This document shows, one piece after another, positions 37,047 to 45,550 of a DNA stretch of 64,000 nucleotides (position 1 is the stretch's first letter; the number at the start of each line of letters is the position of its first letter). The notes below the pieces were generated by a model. That model was not told the origin of the DNA and ran no database searches. It saw only the letters and a list, made by a program, of their open reading frames with translations. The DNA lies in NCBI GenBank assembly GCA_037718865.1, contig JBBJMP010000024.1:20829-84828 (forward strand). Reading direction: 5' to 3'. The position numbers and the translations under genes are program-made. The stretch comes from JADCRZ01 sp037718865 (GTDB lineage Bacteria > Bacteroidota > Bacteroidia > Chitinophagales > Chitinophagaceae).

Positions 37047-38690
37047 TTAATAACCTGCATTCTGTTTGAAAGTACTGGTAGTCCTGTCTATCTGTTCCTG
37101 CGGAATGGGACGAAGTACATGATGATCCTTTATAGCTGCTGCATCGGGATTCCATTTTTTAACCCTTTCTATCAGCTTACCGGTGCGCACCAGGTCGAAC
37201 CAGCGCATTTGCTCACCCAGGAATTCACGGCCCCGTTCATCCAGCATAAAATCTATATTCATCATTGCCGGGGTGACCATCATGGCTGTACGGTAAGCAG
37301 TACTCTGAACCGGATCGGTGCTTGTGCGGGCAGCCCGCAATCTAACGGCATTGATAAAATTCGCTGCCGTTATGTTATCACCCGTATACATGGCTGCTTC
37401 TGCAGCAATAAGATAAGTCTCAGCTAACCTGTGCACCAGGAAATCGCGTGAGCCCTGTTCGTATGTTCTGTCAGGGCGCAACGGGTCCAGAAATTTGATC
37501 AGGGTTGGGAATATTTTAGGAGAATATTTGCTTGGGGTATATACAGCATAAGGTTTACTATTCACCACGCTGGCGGGTAGTTCCACGCCAGGCAGCCAGA
37601 TAGAAGTATCGCCTACATTATACTTGGGTACCCCATTCACCTTAGGAATTGTCGCCCCATTATTCGAATAAAACACATGTTTAAAACTTTTATCGTAACG
37701 GGTATCATTGAGCCTGTCATTAAACAAAACGTCCAGCGTGAAATTAGTTGGCCTGAAGCGTTTAAAGGGCCTCCCGTTTTCCGTATCGCGCTGCATGCCG
37801 GGCAAGATATCATATTCCATAATAAAATAAAGATGTCCCCGGTTTCCTTCGCCATTTGTCCGGGGGTCGTTGGTGCTTTGCACCGACCAGATCACTTCAT
37901 CATTTTTTTCACCGCTACCCTGTTCAAATATTTTTGCAAAATCAGGAAGCAGTTTGAAGCTGTAATTGTTGATCACTTTTTTAGCGAACTCAAGTGCTTT
38001 AGTATAATCGTCTGGCTTTTTCGCTGAAGAACCGGCCTTGGTAAGGTATACCTTCGCGAGTAAATGCTCAGCAGCAGGTTTGGTGGCCCGTCCATAATCT
38101 ACCGGTTTTACTTCCAGGTTCAGAGCTGCAAATTCCAGGTCTGCGATGATGGCGGCATAAACCTTATCCAATGGCTCCCTAGTAGCCTCTGTAATAACAC
38201 TCTTATTAGCAACCAGGGGAACAGGTATAGGGCCGAACATCTGGGCAAGAATGAAGAAATAATGCGCTCTCAAAAATCTTGCTTCCGCTACCCGGATTCC
38301 TTTTACTTTCTCTGTCACCCCTTTAATGTTGGGCGCCATATCCACCACTGTATTGCAGGTATTGATGGCAATATAAAATTCGTTCCATATTTCCCTGATG
38401 ATAGATAACCGGCCATCAAGTTCAGGAGTATACTGGTTGACAAATTTAAAAGCGCCGTCGGCTCCCATTGTATAAGTATCTGTACCGAATACCGTTAATG
38501 TAAAACCTCTCTCCTGGCCATAGAAAGTTTTGAGTGAGGCATAAGCGGCCTTTGTTGCATCTTCAAATCCATTGGGTGTTTCCAGGTAATCGAAAATGGC
38601 CTGGGACCTTACATCCTCGTCAAGCATTTTTTTACAGGATGGAAGTAAAAAAAGAACGGATGCTGAGATGTATATTAAAAGCTTTTTCAT
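37047..38690 (-). CDS. SusD/RagB-type surface glycan-binding lipoprotein
   Basis: This 547-residue protein has a lipoprotein signal (ISASVLFLLPSCKKML) and SusD motifs VAEARFLRAHYFFILAQMFG, PLVANKSVITEATREPLDKV, and the terminus VLRPIPQEQIDRTTSTFKQN. It lies 16 bases after the SusC gene. No enzyme gene directly follows; the next gene is the damaged alpha/beta hydrolase 95 bases away. Because the sulfatase and lyase cluster starts only 2.4 kb upstream of SusC, this pair may import its products, but the IS insertions between them make that uncertain. Confidence 0.95.
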   Translation of the reverse strand: MKKLLIYISASVLFLLPSCKKMLDEDVRSQAIFDYLETPNGFEDATKAAYASLKTFYGQERGFTLTVFGTDTYTMGADGAFKFVNQYTPELDGRLSIIREIWNEFYIAINTCNTVVDMAPNIKGVTEKVKGIRVAEARFLRAHYFFILAQMFGPIPVPLVANKSVITEATREPLDKVYAAIIADLEFAALNLEVKPVDYGRATKPAAEHLLAKVYLTKAGSSAKKPDDYTKALEFAKKVINNYSFKLLPDFAKIFEQGSGEKNDEVIWSVQSTNDPRTNGEGNRGHLYFIMEYDILPGMQRDTENGRPFKRFRPTNFTLDVLFNDRLNDTRYDKSFKHVFYSNNGATIPKVNGVPKYNVGDTSIWLPGVELPASVVNSKPYAVYTPSKYSPKIFPTLIKFLDPLRPDRTYEQGSRDFLVHRLAETYLIAAEAAMYTGDNITAANFINAVRLRAARTSTDPVQSTAYRTAMMVTPAMMNIDFMLDERGREFLGEQMRWFDLVRTGKLIERVKKWNPDAAAIKDHHVLRPIPQEQIDRTTSTFKQNAGY

Positions 38691-38706
38691 AAAGTAATTT
38701 TATAAG

Positions 38707-41700
38707 TTAAAATTTTGCGTTTATCCCTAGAGAGTACATCGCGGTAGCGGGCGTATTGACCGTCGTATATTCCGGATCGATCCCTTTTTCCTTTTGCCTG
38801 TAAGGGGCGAAGATGAGGGGCTGTTGAGCAGAAACATACAAACGCAAACTTTGGAACCTGATTTTTTGAACGGCTGATGCGGGTAAATTATAGCCTAGGT
38901 TGATGTTCCTGATCTTTACAAAGCTACCATCGAAATACCGCAGGGTTGTGTTGTAGATGGGCCTTTCGGAATTTTCATCAGGCCTGGGATAGTTATTCGT
39001 TGCATTTTTTTCAGTCCAATAATCTATTTTCAGGTTATTGTAACGGCCCTGCAATTGCATCCAGGCGCCATCATGAAAGCCACTGGTGATCTTGCTTCCA
39101 AAACGGGCAAAAACGAAAATAGCCAGGTCAAATCCTTTATAGGCAAACCTGTTGGTTAGCCCTCCACTTACATCAGGAACATCATTTCCAAGGATCACCC
39201 TGTCATCGGCATTGATTTTCCCATCGTTGTTCTGGTCTTTTATCCTGATCTGCCCGGGCTTTTGGCTATATGTCGCTGCCATATCTTTGTCGCTTGACTG
39301 CCAGATCCCGATTTTCTCATAATCATAAATAACCCTCAATGGCTGGCCGATGAACCAGGTATTTCCAATATCATCCTTTTTGCCTCCATATAATTCCACG
39401 ATCTCTTCCTTATTATGTGCAAAGTTCAGGTCGGTCGACCAGGTAAAGCCATTACGATTACTATTGTCTTCAATGTTTACACTCGACAAGGTAACTTCAT
39501 AACCCGAGTTCCGGGTAGACCCGATGTTTTCCAGTATGCTAGCAAAACCACCGGTAATGGGCAATTGCCTTTGCAACAACAGGTTGTTTGTGTTTTGCTG
39601 ATACCATTCAACCGAGCCCGTAAGGCGATTATTAAACAGTCCGAAATCAGCTCCGATATTTAAGGAAGCGGTTGATTCCCATTTAAGATTGGGATTGGGA
39701 ATAAAACCTGGACGGTAACCATATCCGGCGGTGTTATCAAACGCATACGTTGTTCTGTTTAAACCGCCGAGGGTTTGATAAGGATTAATACCCGTGTTGG
39801 CAGTCTGCCCATAACTGGCTCTTAATTTTAGTAAATTGATCAGCCGGCTATCCTGCATAAACCCTTCATTGGAAATATTCCATCCAACGGCAACAGACGG
39901 AAAAAAACCCCATTTTTCTCCCGGAGAAAACCTGGAAGATCCATCGGCGCGCCCCGTCAGGGTAAGCAGATATCTTCCATCATACACATAATTTAAGCGG
40001 GCCATATACGATAAAATAGACCATTTTTCATAAGAACTACCTACCCCGGTAATTATTGGGGCGGCACTTACGTTGTAATACTCCATGCCTTCAATGGGGA
40101 CGCCCTGTACACCGTTGCCAGAGGAATCCTGAGACCTGGTTTGTACACTGTAAAGCCCGGTAAAATTGAGCGAGTGAACATCCTTTAATGTTTTATTATA
40201 GGTAAGAATATTTTCCACTGTATATGACGTAACAAAATTTTCATTGTTCGAAGCTGTGGGATCACCGCCCCTTCTGTCGTTGGTGAAACGGCCGGTAAAC
40301 CTCCCATTCCTGTTCTGGATAAGGTCGGGTCCAAAATTCAACCTGTATTTAAGTCCGTTAAGTATCTCCACTTCTCCATACAAGGAAGAAAACAGTCTGA
40401 ACCTTTTATTCCTATCTACCTGGGCACCCGGCACAAGTTCTGCCAACGGGTTGGTACGCAAGCCGTCCGTGGTGGGTAAAAAAATCAGTTTGCCCATAGA
40501 ATCATACGGAACCCCCAATGGATTTTCCTGCAGCACGTCGTCAAAAGGATTTAGATTAAATCCGTTTCTTTCACTATATGTTCCCAAAATAGAAGCCCCT
40601 AATTTTACACGCCTGCTTACTTGCTGGTCGATATTGATACGAAGCGTATACCGGGTGAATTCCTGCACAGGGATGATTCCCTTATCGTTAAAATATCCCA
40701 TGGTCAGCCCGTATTTCGTGATATCATTTCCGCCGAATAGTCCTACCTGGTGGCTTTGCTGGATACCGTTTTCCAGCATAAGGTCCTGGTAATCCGTATA
40801 CCTGCCAGCGCTGATCGACCTGAGTTCTACCGGTTCGAACAAGGCCCTGTCAGAAGAGTCTTTATTAGAATCTTTATATTTTCCGGATGTTCTGCGTGAT
40901 TCTCTTTTATATTCCGCATACTCTTCCCCGTTTAAAATCTCCACCCTTCCCAATGGCTTAACGACTCCATAATATCCGTCGTAGGTAACTATAGGTTTGC
41001 CGGTCTTTCCCCTTCGGGTAGTAATAATAATCACGCCGTTGGCACCACGTGATCCATAAATAGCTGTGGCGGAGGCATCCTTTAATACCTCCATTGATTC
41101 AATATCACTCGGGTTTATATCGCTCAACCCGCCTGTTAAGGGTATGCCGTCCACTACGTATAAAGGATCGTTGCCCGCAGAGAAAGAACGGTTACCCCTG
41201 ATCCGGATGGTTACGTCTGAACCAGGCCGGTAGCCCTGCGAAACAGCATATAAACCGGCTACTCTTCCCTGGAGGGCCTGGGCCGGACTGGTTACCGGAA
41301 CTTCGCTCAACGCTTTAGCGGAAACGGAAGAAATGGCGCCTGTGACGTCCCGCCGTTTCTGTTGTCCATAACCTACCACTACTACTTCTTCCAATTTCTT
41401 GTCTGATTCTTCCAGCACGATATCAAACGCAGTGCGATTTTTTATGGTAACCTCCTGGCCCGAAAAACCCTGAGATGAAATTATAAGGGTGCTGTTCTTA
41501 TCCGGGACGTTAAGTCGAAAGATTCCCTGATCATCGGTTACGGTTCCCATGGTAGTACCTTTTACAGTAACAGAAACACTGGCCAATGGATTTCCATCTT
41601 TGGATGAGGTTATCTTTCCGGTAACGGGTATACTCTGCGCAAATATACCGGCAGGAATCAATAGTGAAAACAGGAAGGAAGCCAGCAGGTGGCGTTTCAA

Positions 41701-41715
41701 TAAAATGGCAAACAT
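38707..41715 (-). CDS. SusC/RagA-type TonB-dependent outer-membrane transporter
   Basis: This 1002-residue protein has a signal peptide (LLIPAGIFAQ), a carboxypeptidase-regulatory-like domain (VTGKITSSKDGNPLASVSVT), a plug with LEEVVVVGYGQQKRRDVTGA and MEVLKDASATAIYGSRGANG, and a barrel ending TAMYSLGINAKF. It forms a pair with SusD at 37047-38690. A 20-bp near-perfect palindrome lies 71 bases before its start codon. The pair is bracketed by two direct copies of an alpha/beta-hydrolase gene (36293 and 41919), which suggests it moved or was duplicated as a unit. Confidence 0.95.
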   Translation of the reverse strand: MFAILLKRHLLASFLFSLLIPAGIFAQSIPVTGKITSSKDGNPLASVSVTVKGTTMGTVTDDQGIFRLNVPDKNSTLIISSQGFSGQEVTIKNRTAFDIVLEESDKKLEEVVVVGYGQQKRRDVTGAISSVSAKALSEVPVTSPAQALQGRVAGLYAVSQGYRPGSDVTIRIRGNRSFSAGNDPLYVVDGIPLTGGLSDINPSDIESMEVLKDASATAIYGSRGANGVIIITTRRGKTGKPIVTYDGYYGVVKPLGRVEILNGEEYAEYKRESRRTSGKYKDSNKDSSDRALFEPVELRSISAGRYTDYQDLMLENGIQQSHQVGLFGGNDITKYGLTMGYFNDKGIIPVQEFTRYTLRINIDQQVSRRVKLGASILGTYSERNGFNLNPFDDVLQENPLGVPYDSMGKLIFLPTTDGLRTNPLAELVPGAQVDRNKRFRLFSSLYGEVEILNGLKYRLNFGPDLIQNRNGRFTGRFTNDRRGGDPTASNNENFVTSYTVENILTYNKTLKDVHSLNFTGLYSVQTRSQDSSGNGVQGVPIEGMEYYNVSAAPIITGVGSSYEKWSILSYMARLNYVYDGRYLLTLTGRADGSSRFSPGEKWGFFPSVAVGWNISNEGFMQDSRLINLLKLRASYGQTANTGINPYQTLGGLNRTTYAFDNTAGYGYRPGFIPNPNLKWESTASLNIGADFGLFNNRLTGSVEWYQQNTNNLLLQRQLPITGGFASILENIGSTRNSGYEVTLSSVNIEDNSNRNGFTWSTDLNFAHNKEEIVELYGGKKDDIGNTWFIGQPLRVIYDYEKIGIWQSSDKDMAATYSQKPGQIRIKDQNNDGKINADDRVILGNDVPDVSGGLTNRFAYKGFDLAIFVFARFGSKITSGFHDGAWMQLQGRYNNLKIDYWTEKNATNNYPRPDENSERPIYNTTLRYFDGSFVKIRNINLGYNLPASAVQKIRFQSLRLYVSAQQPLIFAPYRQKEKGIDPEYTTVNTPATAMYSLGINAKF

Positions 41716-41786
41716 GAAGTTATCGTTTAGTATGTATAATCAGAACCCGTTTAATACCCAATGACGGTGAGTATTACTTTATAAAA

Positions 41787-41806
41787 ATAACATAATGTTA
41801 TGTTAT
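41787..41806. promoter_or_regulatory. Near-perfect 20-bp palindrome upstream of SusC
   Basis: ATAACATAA, then TG, then TTATGTTAT: nine paired positions around a two-base centre. It is A+T-rich and close to the SusC start (41715), as expected for an operator. No cognate regulator gene is in the window next to it. Confidence 0.45.
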
Positions 41807-41918
41807 CTGTTTCATTTTTTATATACGCCTCAGACTTCTTCATAAGTATGATATGTAGTGCCACGTGGAAACAGAGACGAAAAATGGAATCTTTCTTATA
41901 CTATCCTGGCTCCTTTTT

Positions 41919-42398
41919 TTATTTCAATTTCTTACTTTTTTTCTCTATCCAATCCCTTGTGGCATTGGCCAGCAGGGGCACTACATTTAGCTTACCGGCC
42001 TTAAACCCGTGATCCGCTCCTTCTAACTTTACCAATGAAGCCTTCGGAAGTGATGAACATACCGTTTCTATCAAATGTAATGCAGCCAGTTCATCGCGTG
42101 TACCTTGCAAAAAAAGCATCGGTATCTTCACATCCTTCAAATGATCGGCCCGCTCCACGGCAGGTTTGCCGGGAGGGTGAAGTGGAAAGCCATAGAAGAT
42201 GATTTTCTTTACTGCAGCATGAGGATGAACTGACAAATGCTGCGAACTCATTCGCCCGCCGAAGGATTTGCCAGCGACAAAGAGAGGCTGGGACGGAAAT
42301 AATGTATAAGCATGTTGAATAGCCGCTTCTATGGCTTGCGCAACGGTAGGAATATCAGGCCTGCCTTTTTTGTGTTCAGCAAATGGAAAATTAAACCG
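41919..42398 (-). pseudogene. Second alpha/beta-hydrolase copy, truncated at its 5' end
   Basis: The frame reads KRFNFPFAEHKKGRPDIPTV, then FVAGKSFGGRMSSQHLSVHP, IPMLFLQGTRDEL and GADHGFKAGK, ending EKKSKKLK. It is highly similar to the copy at 36293-36951, including a long stretch of identical bases around 42350-42398. It keeps the base lost in that copy, so its frame is intact from the breakpoint on. Its first 60 or so codons are missing: at 42398 the similarity stops abruptly and unrelated sequence follows. The nucleophile, acid and His motifs remain, but no start codon fits until the ATG at 42251, after the nucleophile, so it is likely dead. Confidence 0.85.
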
Positions 42399-42451
42399 TT
42401 TTTCTAAGATTGAGTTTTATAGCAAGCTCATTTTTACTTAATACTATACCG

Positions 42452-42529
42452 ATGAGTAAATCTTTTATTATTTGCATCATTGCCATTTTATTTGCTTCCT
42501 GTAAAATCCAGCCTGGCACCGAAGAATAA
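42452..42529 (+). other. Short lipoprotein-leader ORF (25 codons)
   Basis: ATG at 42452 encodes MSKSFIICIIAILFASCKIQ, then PGTEE and a stop at 42527. This is a perfect lipoprotein signal with a lipobox Cys and almost no mature part. It overlaps the 3' end of the split lipoprotein gene on the other strand. It may be the 5' stub of a lost plus-strand lipoprotein gene, or chance. Confidence 0.35.
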
Positions 42530-42738
42530 GGGTGAGCTCGAGGTCAGATTCTCCTTTTATTAGAATCATGCCCTCATGTGAAAGATTTCCTGTACTAATA
42601 TTTGATGTATCAGCCGGTGTATTTGCAAACCGTGAAGGCAAGTTACTTTCACAGGAAACAGTGTCTCCCTTTTTATCTGCTATAGCTCTTTGTTTCGCAT
42701 CATCGCAGCTCAATAACAAAAGAGTTACTAGTGTTAAG

Positions 42739-43404
42739 TTAATCCTGAATTGACGGATATAGCTTTTTAAGTTTTACCCTTGCTTCTTTATTTGTAAACT
42801 GCCAATTTATTTTACTGTTCTTATTATTCCTATTGGTTTGCCATGCTTTAACTTCGTCCTTAATTTTCTTCATAGTGGATATATGCCTGTTGAGGCATTG
42901 CCCATTTAAGACGTGTAATTCTATTTCGGTCATATTTAACCAACTGCCATGTTTAGGGGTATATACAAATTCAAATCTATCCCAAAGCCTTTTTGCTTCT
43001 GCCGGCTCAAAGGTTTCATAAAATGCTGATGCACTGTGAGTCTTAAAATTATCCATTACCAATGTTATTCTTTTAGCTCCCGGGTATTCCTTATCTGCAA
43101 TCCATTTAATGAATGCTGCCCAATCTTTTTTTGTCTTAAATTCTGTAACCTCCACAATTCGTTTTCCTTTCAAGGGCTCATTAGCCATAAATATATTTAC
43201 CACTCCATTTCTTACATACTCATAATCCACTCTTGCATCCTGACCTGGCCTCATTTTAGTTGATGGCCGCAGTTCTTCTATTAACTGCTTTGGCGATTCA
43301 TCCATGCAAACTACCGGATAATCAGCATCATAGGGCCTTTTATATACATCCAACACTAATTCCATATTTGCCACAAACTCACTGTTGCGCTGAGGTGGTA
43401 TCAC
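42739..43404 (-). CDS. IS630 transposase, C-terminal frame (DDE catalytic part)
   Basis: These 221 codons carry the DDE superfamily endonuclease domain with YPVVCMDESPKQL (first Asp), TLVMDNFKTHS (second Asp) and HGSWLNMTEIELHVL (Glu). The stop lies in the left inverted repeat. It has only a GTG near its 5' end and is most likely made as a fusion by -1 frameshifting from the upstream frame, as known for several IS630 elements. The expected fusion has about 380 residues, normal for the family. Confidence 0.88.
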   Translation of the reverse strand: MIPPQRNSEFVANMELVLDVYKRPYDADYPVVCMDESPKQLIEELRPSTKMRPGQDARVDYEYVRNGVVNIFMANEPLKGKRIVEVTEFKTKKDWAAFIKWIADKEYPGAKRITLVMDNFKTHSASAFYETFEPAEAKRLWDRFEFVYTPKHGSWLNMTEIELHVLNGQCLNRHISTMKKIKDEVKAWQTNRNNKNSKINWQFTNKEARVKLKKLYPSIQD

Positions 43405-43412
43405 CCATCCCT

Positions 43413-43871
43413 TTACTTTCCAAGGCTTAAGTTCGTTTTTTTTAGTACGTTTCTTACCGTTACATGCGTAATGCTTTCAACATACTTTAATTCTACCATC
43501 TTGTCAGCTAATAATCTCAATGACCATTTAGCAAAGCCCTTAGGTGGTTCACTGCAACATAGGGTTATAAGCTTCGCCTCAGTATCCCCGTCCATTTTCT
43601 TTTCATATACACGCGACGTAGGTCGCCTTTCTAATACTGCCTCAAATCCTTCTTCCAAAAACTTTTTCTTAACCCTATCTATCGTTCGCATTCCTACTTT
43701 CAGCACCTTACTTATTTGCTCATTGGTTACTTTTTCAGAATACTTTCCTTCATCACAATTTAAAAGTATGTAAGCAACGCGGAAAGTTTGAGAAGTATGT
43801 GAACCCTTATTAATTATAGCCATTAATTCTTCTACTTCGGCTTTGGTTAATTTAATAGTATAACGTATCAT
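43413..43871 (-). CDS. IS630 transposase, N-terminal frame (DNA-binding part)
   Basis: These 152 codons carry the helix-turn-helix half of an IS630 transposase: NCDEGKYSEKVTNEQISKVL, then KVGMRTIDRVKKKFLEEGFE and AVLERRPTSRVYEKK. The frame ends just after an A8 run (43436-43443, minus strand), where slipping back one base would join it to the catalytic frame as LKKNELKPWKVKGWVIPPQ. The start codon at 43871 lies at the end of a hairpin with TTTGTAAA and TTTACAAA arms (43871-43890), which may limit read-in translation. A TATATTTG promoter box lies just upstream. Confidence 0.88.
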   Translation of the reverse strand: MIRYTIKLTKAEVEELMAIINKGSHTSQTFRVAYILLNCDEGKYSEKVTNEQISKVLKVGMRTIDRVKKKFLEEGFEAVLERRPTSRVYEKKMDGDTEAKLITLCCSEPPKGFAKWSLRLLADKMVELKYVESITHVTVRNVLKKTNLSLGK

Positions 43872-43886
43872 TTGTAAAGTGTTTTA

Positions 43887-43894
43887 CAAATATA
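43887..43894 (-). promoter_or_regulatory. Bacteroidota -7 box of the IS630 transposase
   Basis: On the minus strand TATATTTG fits the Bacteroides-type -7 consensus TAnnTTTG, 16 bases before the start codon. A nearly identical stretch precedes the IS1595 transposase at 54640. No clear -33 box is seen. Confidence 0.5.
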
Positions 43895-45550
43895 CTAAAT
43901 TAATACGTCATATTACATTTAACTTAACACTAGTATAATCACACATGAAATATCCTTTCCTTTCATAGCTGTAATATAAGTAAAAAATGATTGTTTGTTT
44001 TTTGCAAATTTGTACCTGTAATTTATCGTGACGGTTAACAAGCCACCAAAATAGCTTTAGTCTGTGTATTTTGCCGATATTGTTTACACACAAACATTTC
44101 CAACTGAAATATTTTCTATTTTGCCTAATGTGTTTATTTACCTTTTACATATTCCAGCATCTTGATAGCATACGGGTCCTTATATTTCATAGCAAATTCC
44201 TTCAGGTAGCTTCTGTGTTTTACAAGTATAGCATGCATTGATTTTTCGCCTGCTAAATTTTTGGTTTCGCCGGGGTCATTTTTTAAATCAAAAAGTTCCT
44301 CTCGTTTATTCAGCGTATCGTAAAGGCAGTATTTATATCTATCACTTCTAACCATTCTGCCAATCACAACAGGAACAGTACCTTCAACTGTCTCTCCTTG
44401 TTCCATTTTATTCTGAATAACTATATATGACCTCGACAGCTTTCCTCCTGTACTGGCAACTTCTTTTAAACTTTTACCAGTGAGTATATTTGATTGACTG
44501 ATACAAGCAAAATCAAGCAAGGTGGGTAAAATATCTACACCAGTATTTACAAGTGAATTATTAGTACCGGGGTTCAGTTTACCCTTATATCTTACGATAA
44601 AAGGCACCCCGGCTGATTCTTCGTAAAAAACGGTTTTTTGATTGAATTCATGTGCACCCAAACACTCTCCATGGTCACTTGTAAATACTATCAGTGTATT
44701 TTTATCATAGCCATTTTCTTTAATTGAAGTAAGTATTTTTCCAACAAGAGAATCAGTTTTTTCTATGAGCCTGTAATAACCCCATGCCAGGCGTTGCCAA
44801 TCCTTAGAAGTGTAATTACCGACCGGGAATAATTTCAGGTTATTATGATAAGATTGCCTCATCAAAGACATGGCATCGGCCTCATTTTTTGGTGGAAGTA
44901 AATTTTTCTTTAGCGGGGGAAGTAACTCCTGCAGTTGGGGGACAGGTTCGATAGGTCCGTCCGGTAATTTTTGAAAACGGGCATACTCACAAATATTGTG
45001 TGGGTTTAATAAAGATAAAAACAATAAAAACGGTTTCGTATGCTGCTTTTCCAAAAAATTGCTAATAACAACAGGAAGTTCACTATCCTTACCATTTTCT
45101 GTTGTGAACTCACTTGTTTCAAAGCCATGTGCGTTGGTATCCTTCGGGTCATAATTCAAATGCCACTTACCAAAATAGGCAGTTTCATAACCAGCATTTT
45201 TAAAATAAGTACCCATAGATGTAAAATCTTCAGTCGTCCAACTTTTTTTTCTTTGATTAGGATTGTCCTTAACAGTTAATTCTTTGTTGCCTTCAATACG
45301 GGTAATGTGAGGATAAAGACCGGTAATTATGCTGTTACGGGATGGAGCACAGATTGGGTTTGCCACATAGGCATTTTTGAAAACAACTCCTTCAGAAGCC
45401 AGTTTATCCATGTTAGGTGTGTTAAGCCATCGCTTACCCATTATAAAACTCATGGCATCAGCAGATTGCTGGTCAGTGGTAATTAAAATGATATTTGGCC
45501 TTTCATTACTTTGGCCAATTGACAGCAGGGGATTTATCAAAATCAACAAA

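Larger units (their letters stand above)
42728..43933 (-). mobile_element. IS630-family insertion sequence (1206 bp, complete)
   Basis: The ends are perfect 15-bp inverted repeats: CTAGTGTTAAGTTAA at 42728-42742 and TTAACTTAACACTAG at 43919-43933. Both are flanked by TA (42726-42727 and 43934-43935), the target duplicated by IS630/Tc1-mariner elements. Inside are two overlapping-frame transposase genes on the minus strand. The interrupted lipoprotein gene can be rebuilt exactly, confirming the boundaries. Confidence 0.93.
42477..43966 (-). pseudogene. Small lipoprotein gene interrupted by IS630 element
   Basis: Removing the element and one TA duplication restores a continuous frame of 93 codons from the ATG at 43966: MKGKDISCVIITLLLLSCDD, then AKQRAIADKKGDT and on to the stop at 42477. 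The element sits inside the signal peptide, after CVI in the ATT-ATA-ACT codons. The restored signal has a good lipobox (LLLLSC). The mature part is short and matches nothing I recognise; its C-terminal end may itself be a fusion. The exact reading-frame repair shows the insertion is recent. Confidence 0.8.

Noticed and set aside
40244..40792. Plus-strand 182-codon ORF inside the third SusC gene
   Set aside because: It is antisense to a full-length SusC with clear domains and shows no recognisable motifs; a frame shadow.
43908..44093. 61-codon minus ORF spanning the IS630 right end
   Set aside because: It crosses the insertion boundary and runs in a different frame from the rebuilt lipoprotein, so it is an artefact of the insertion.
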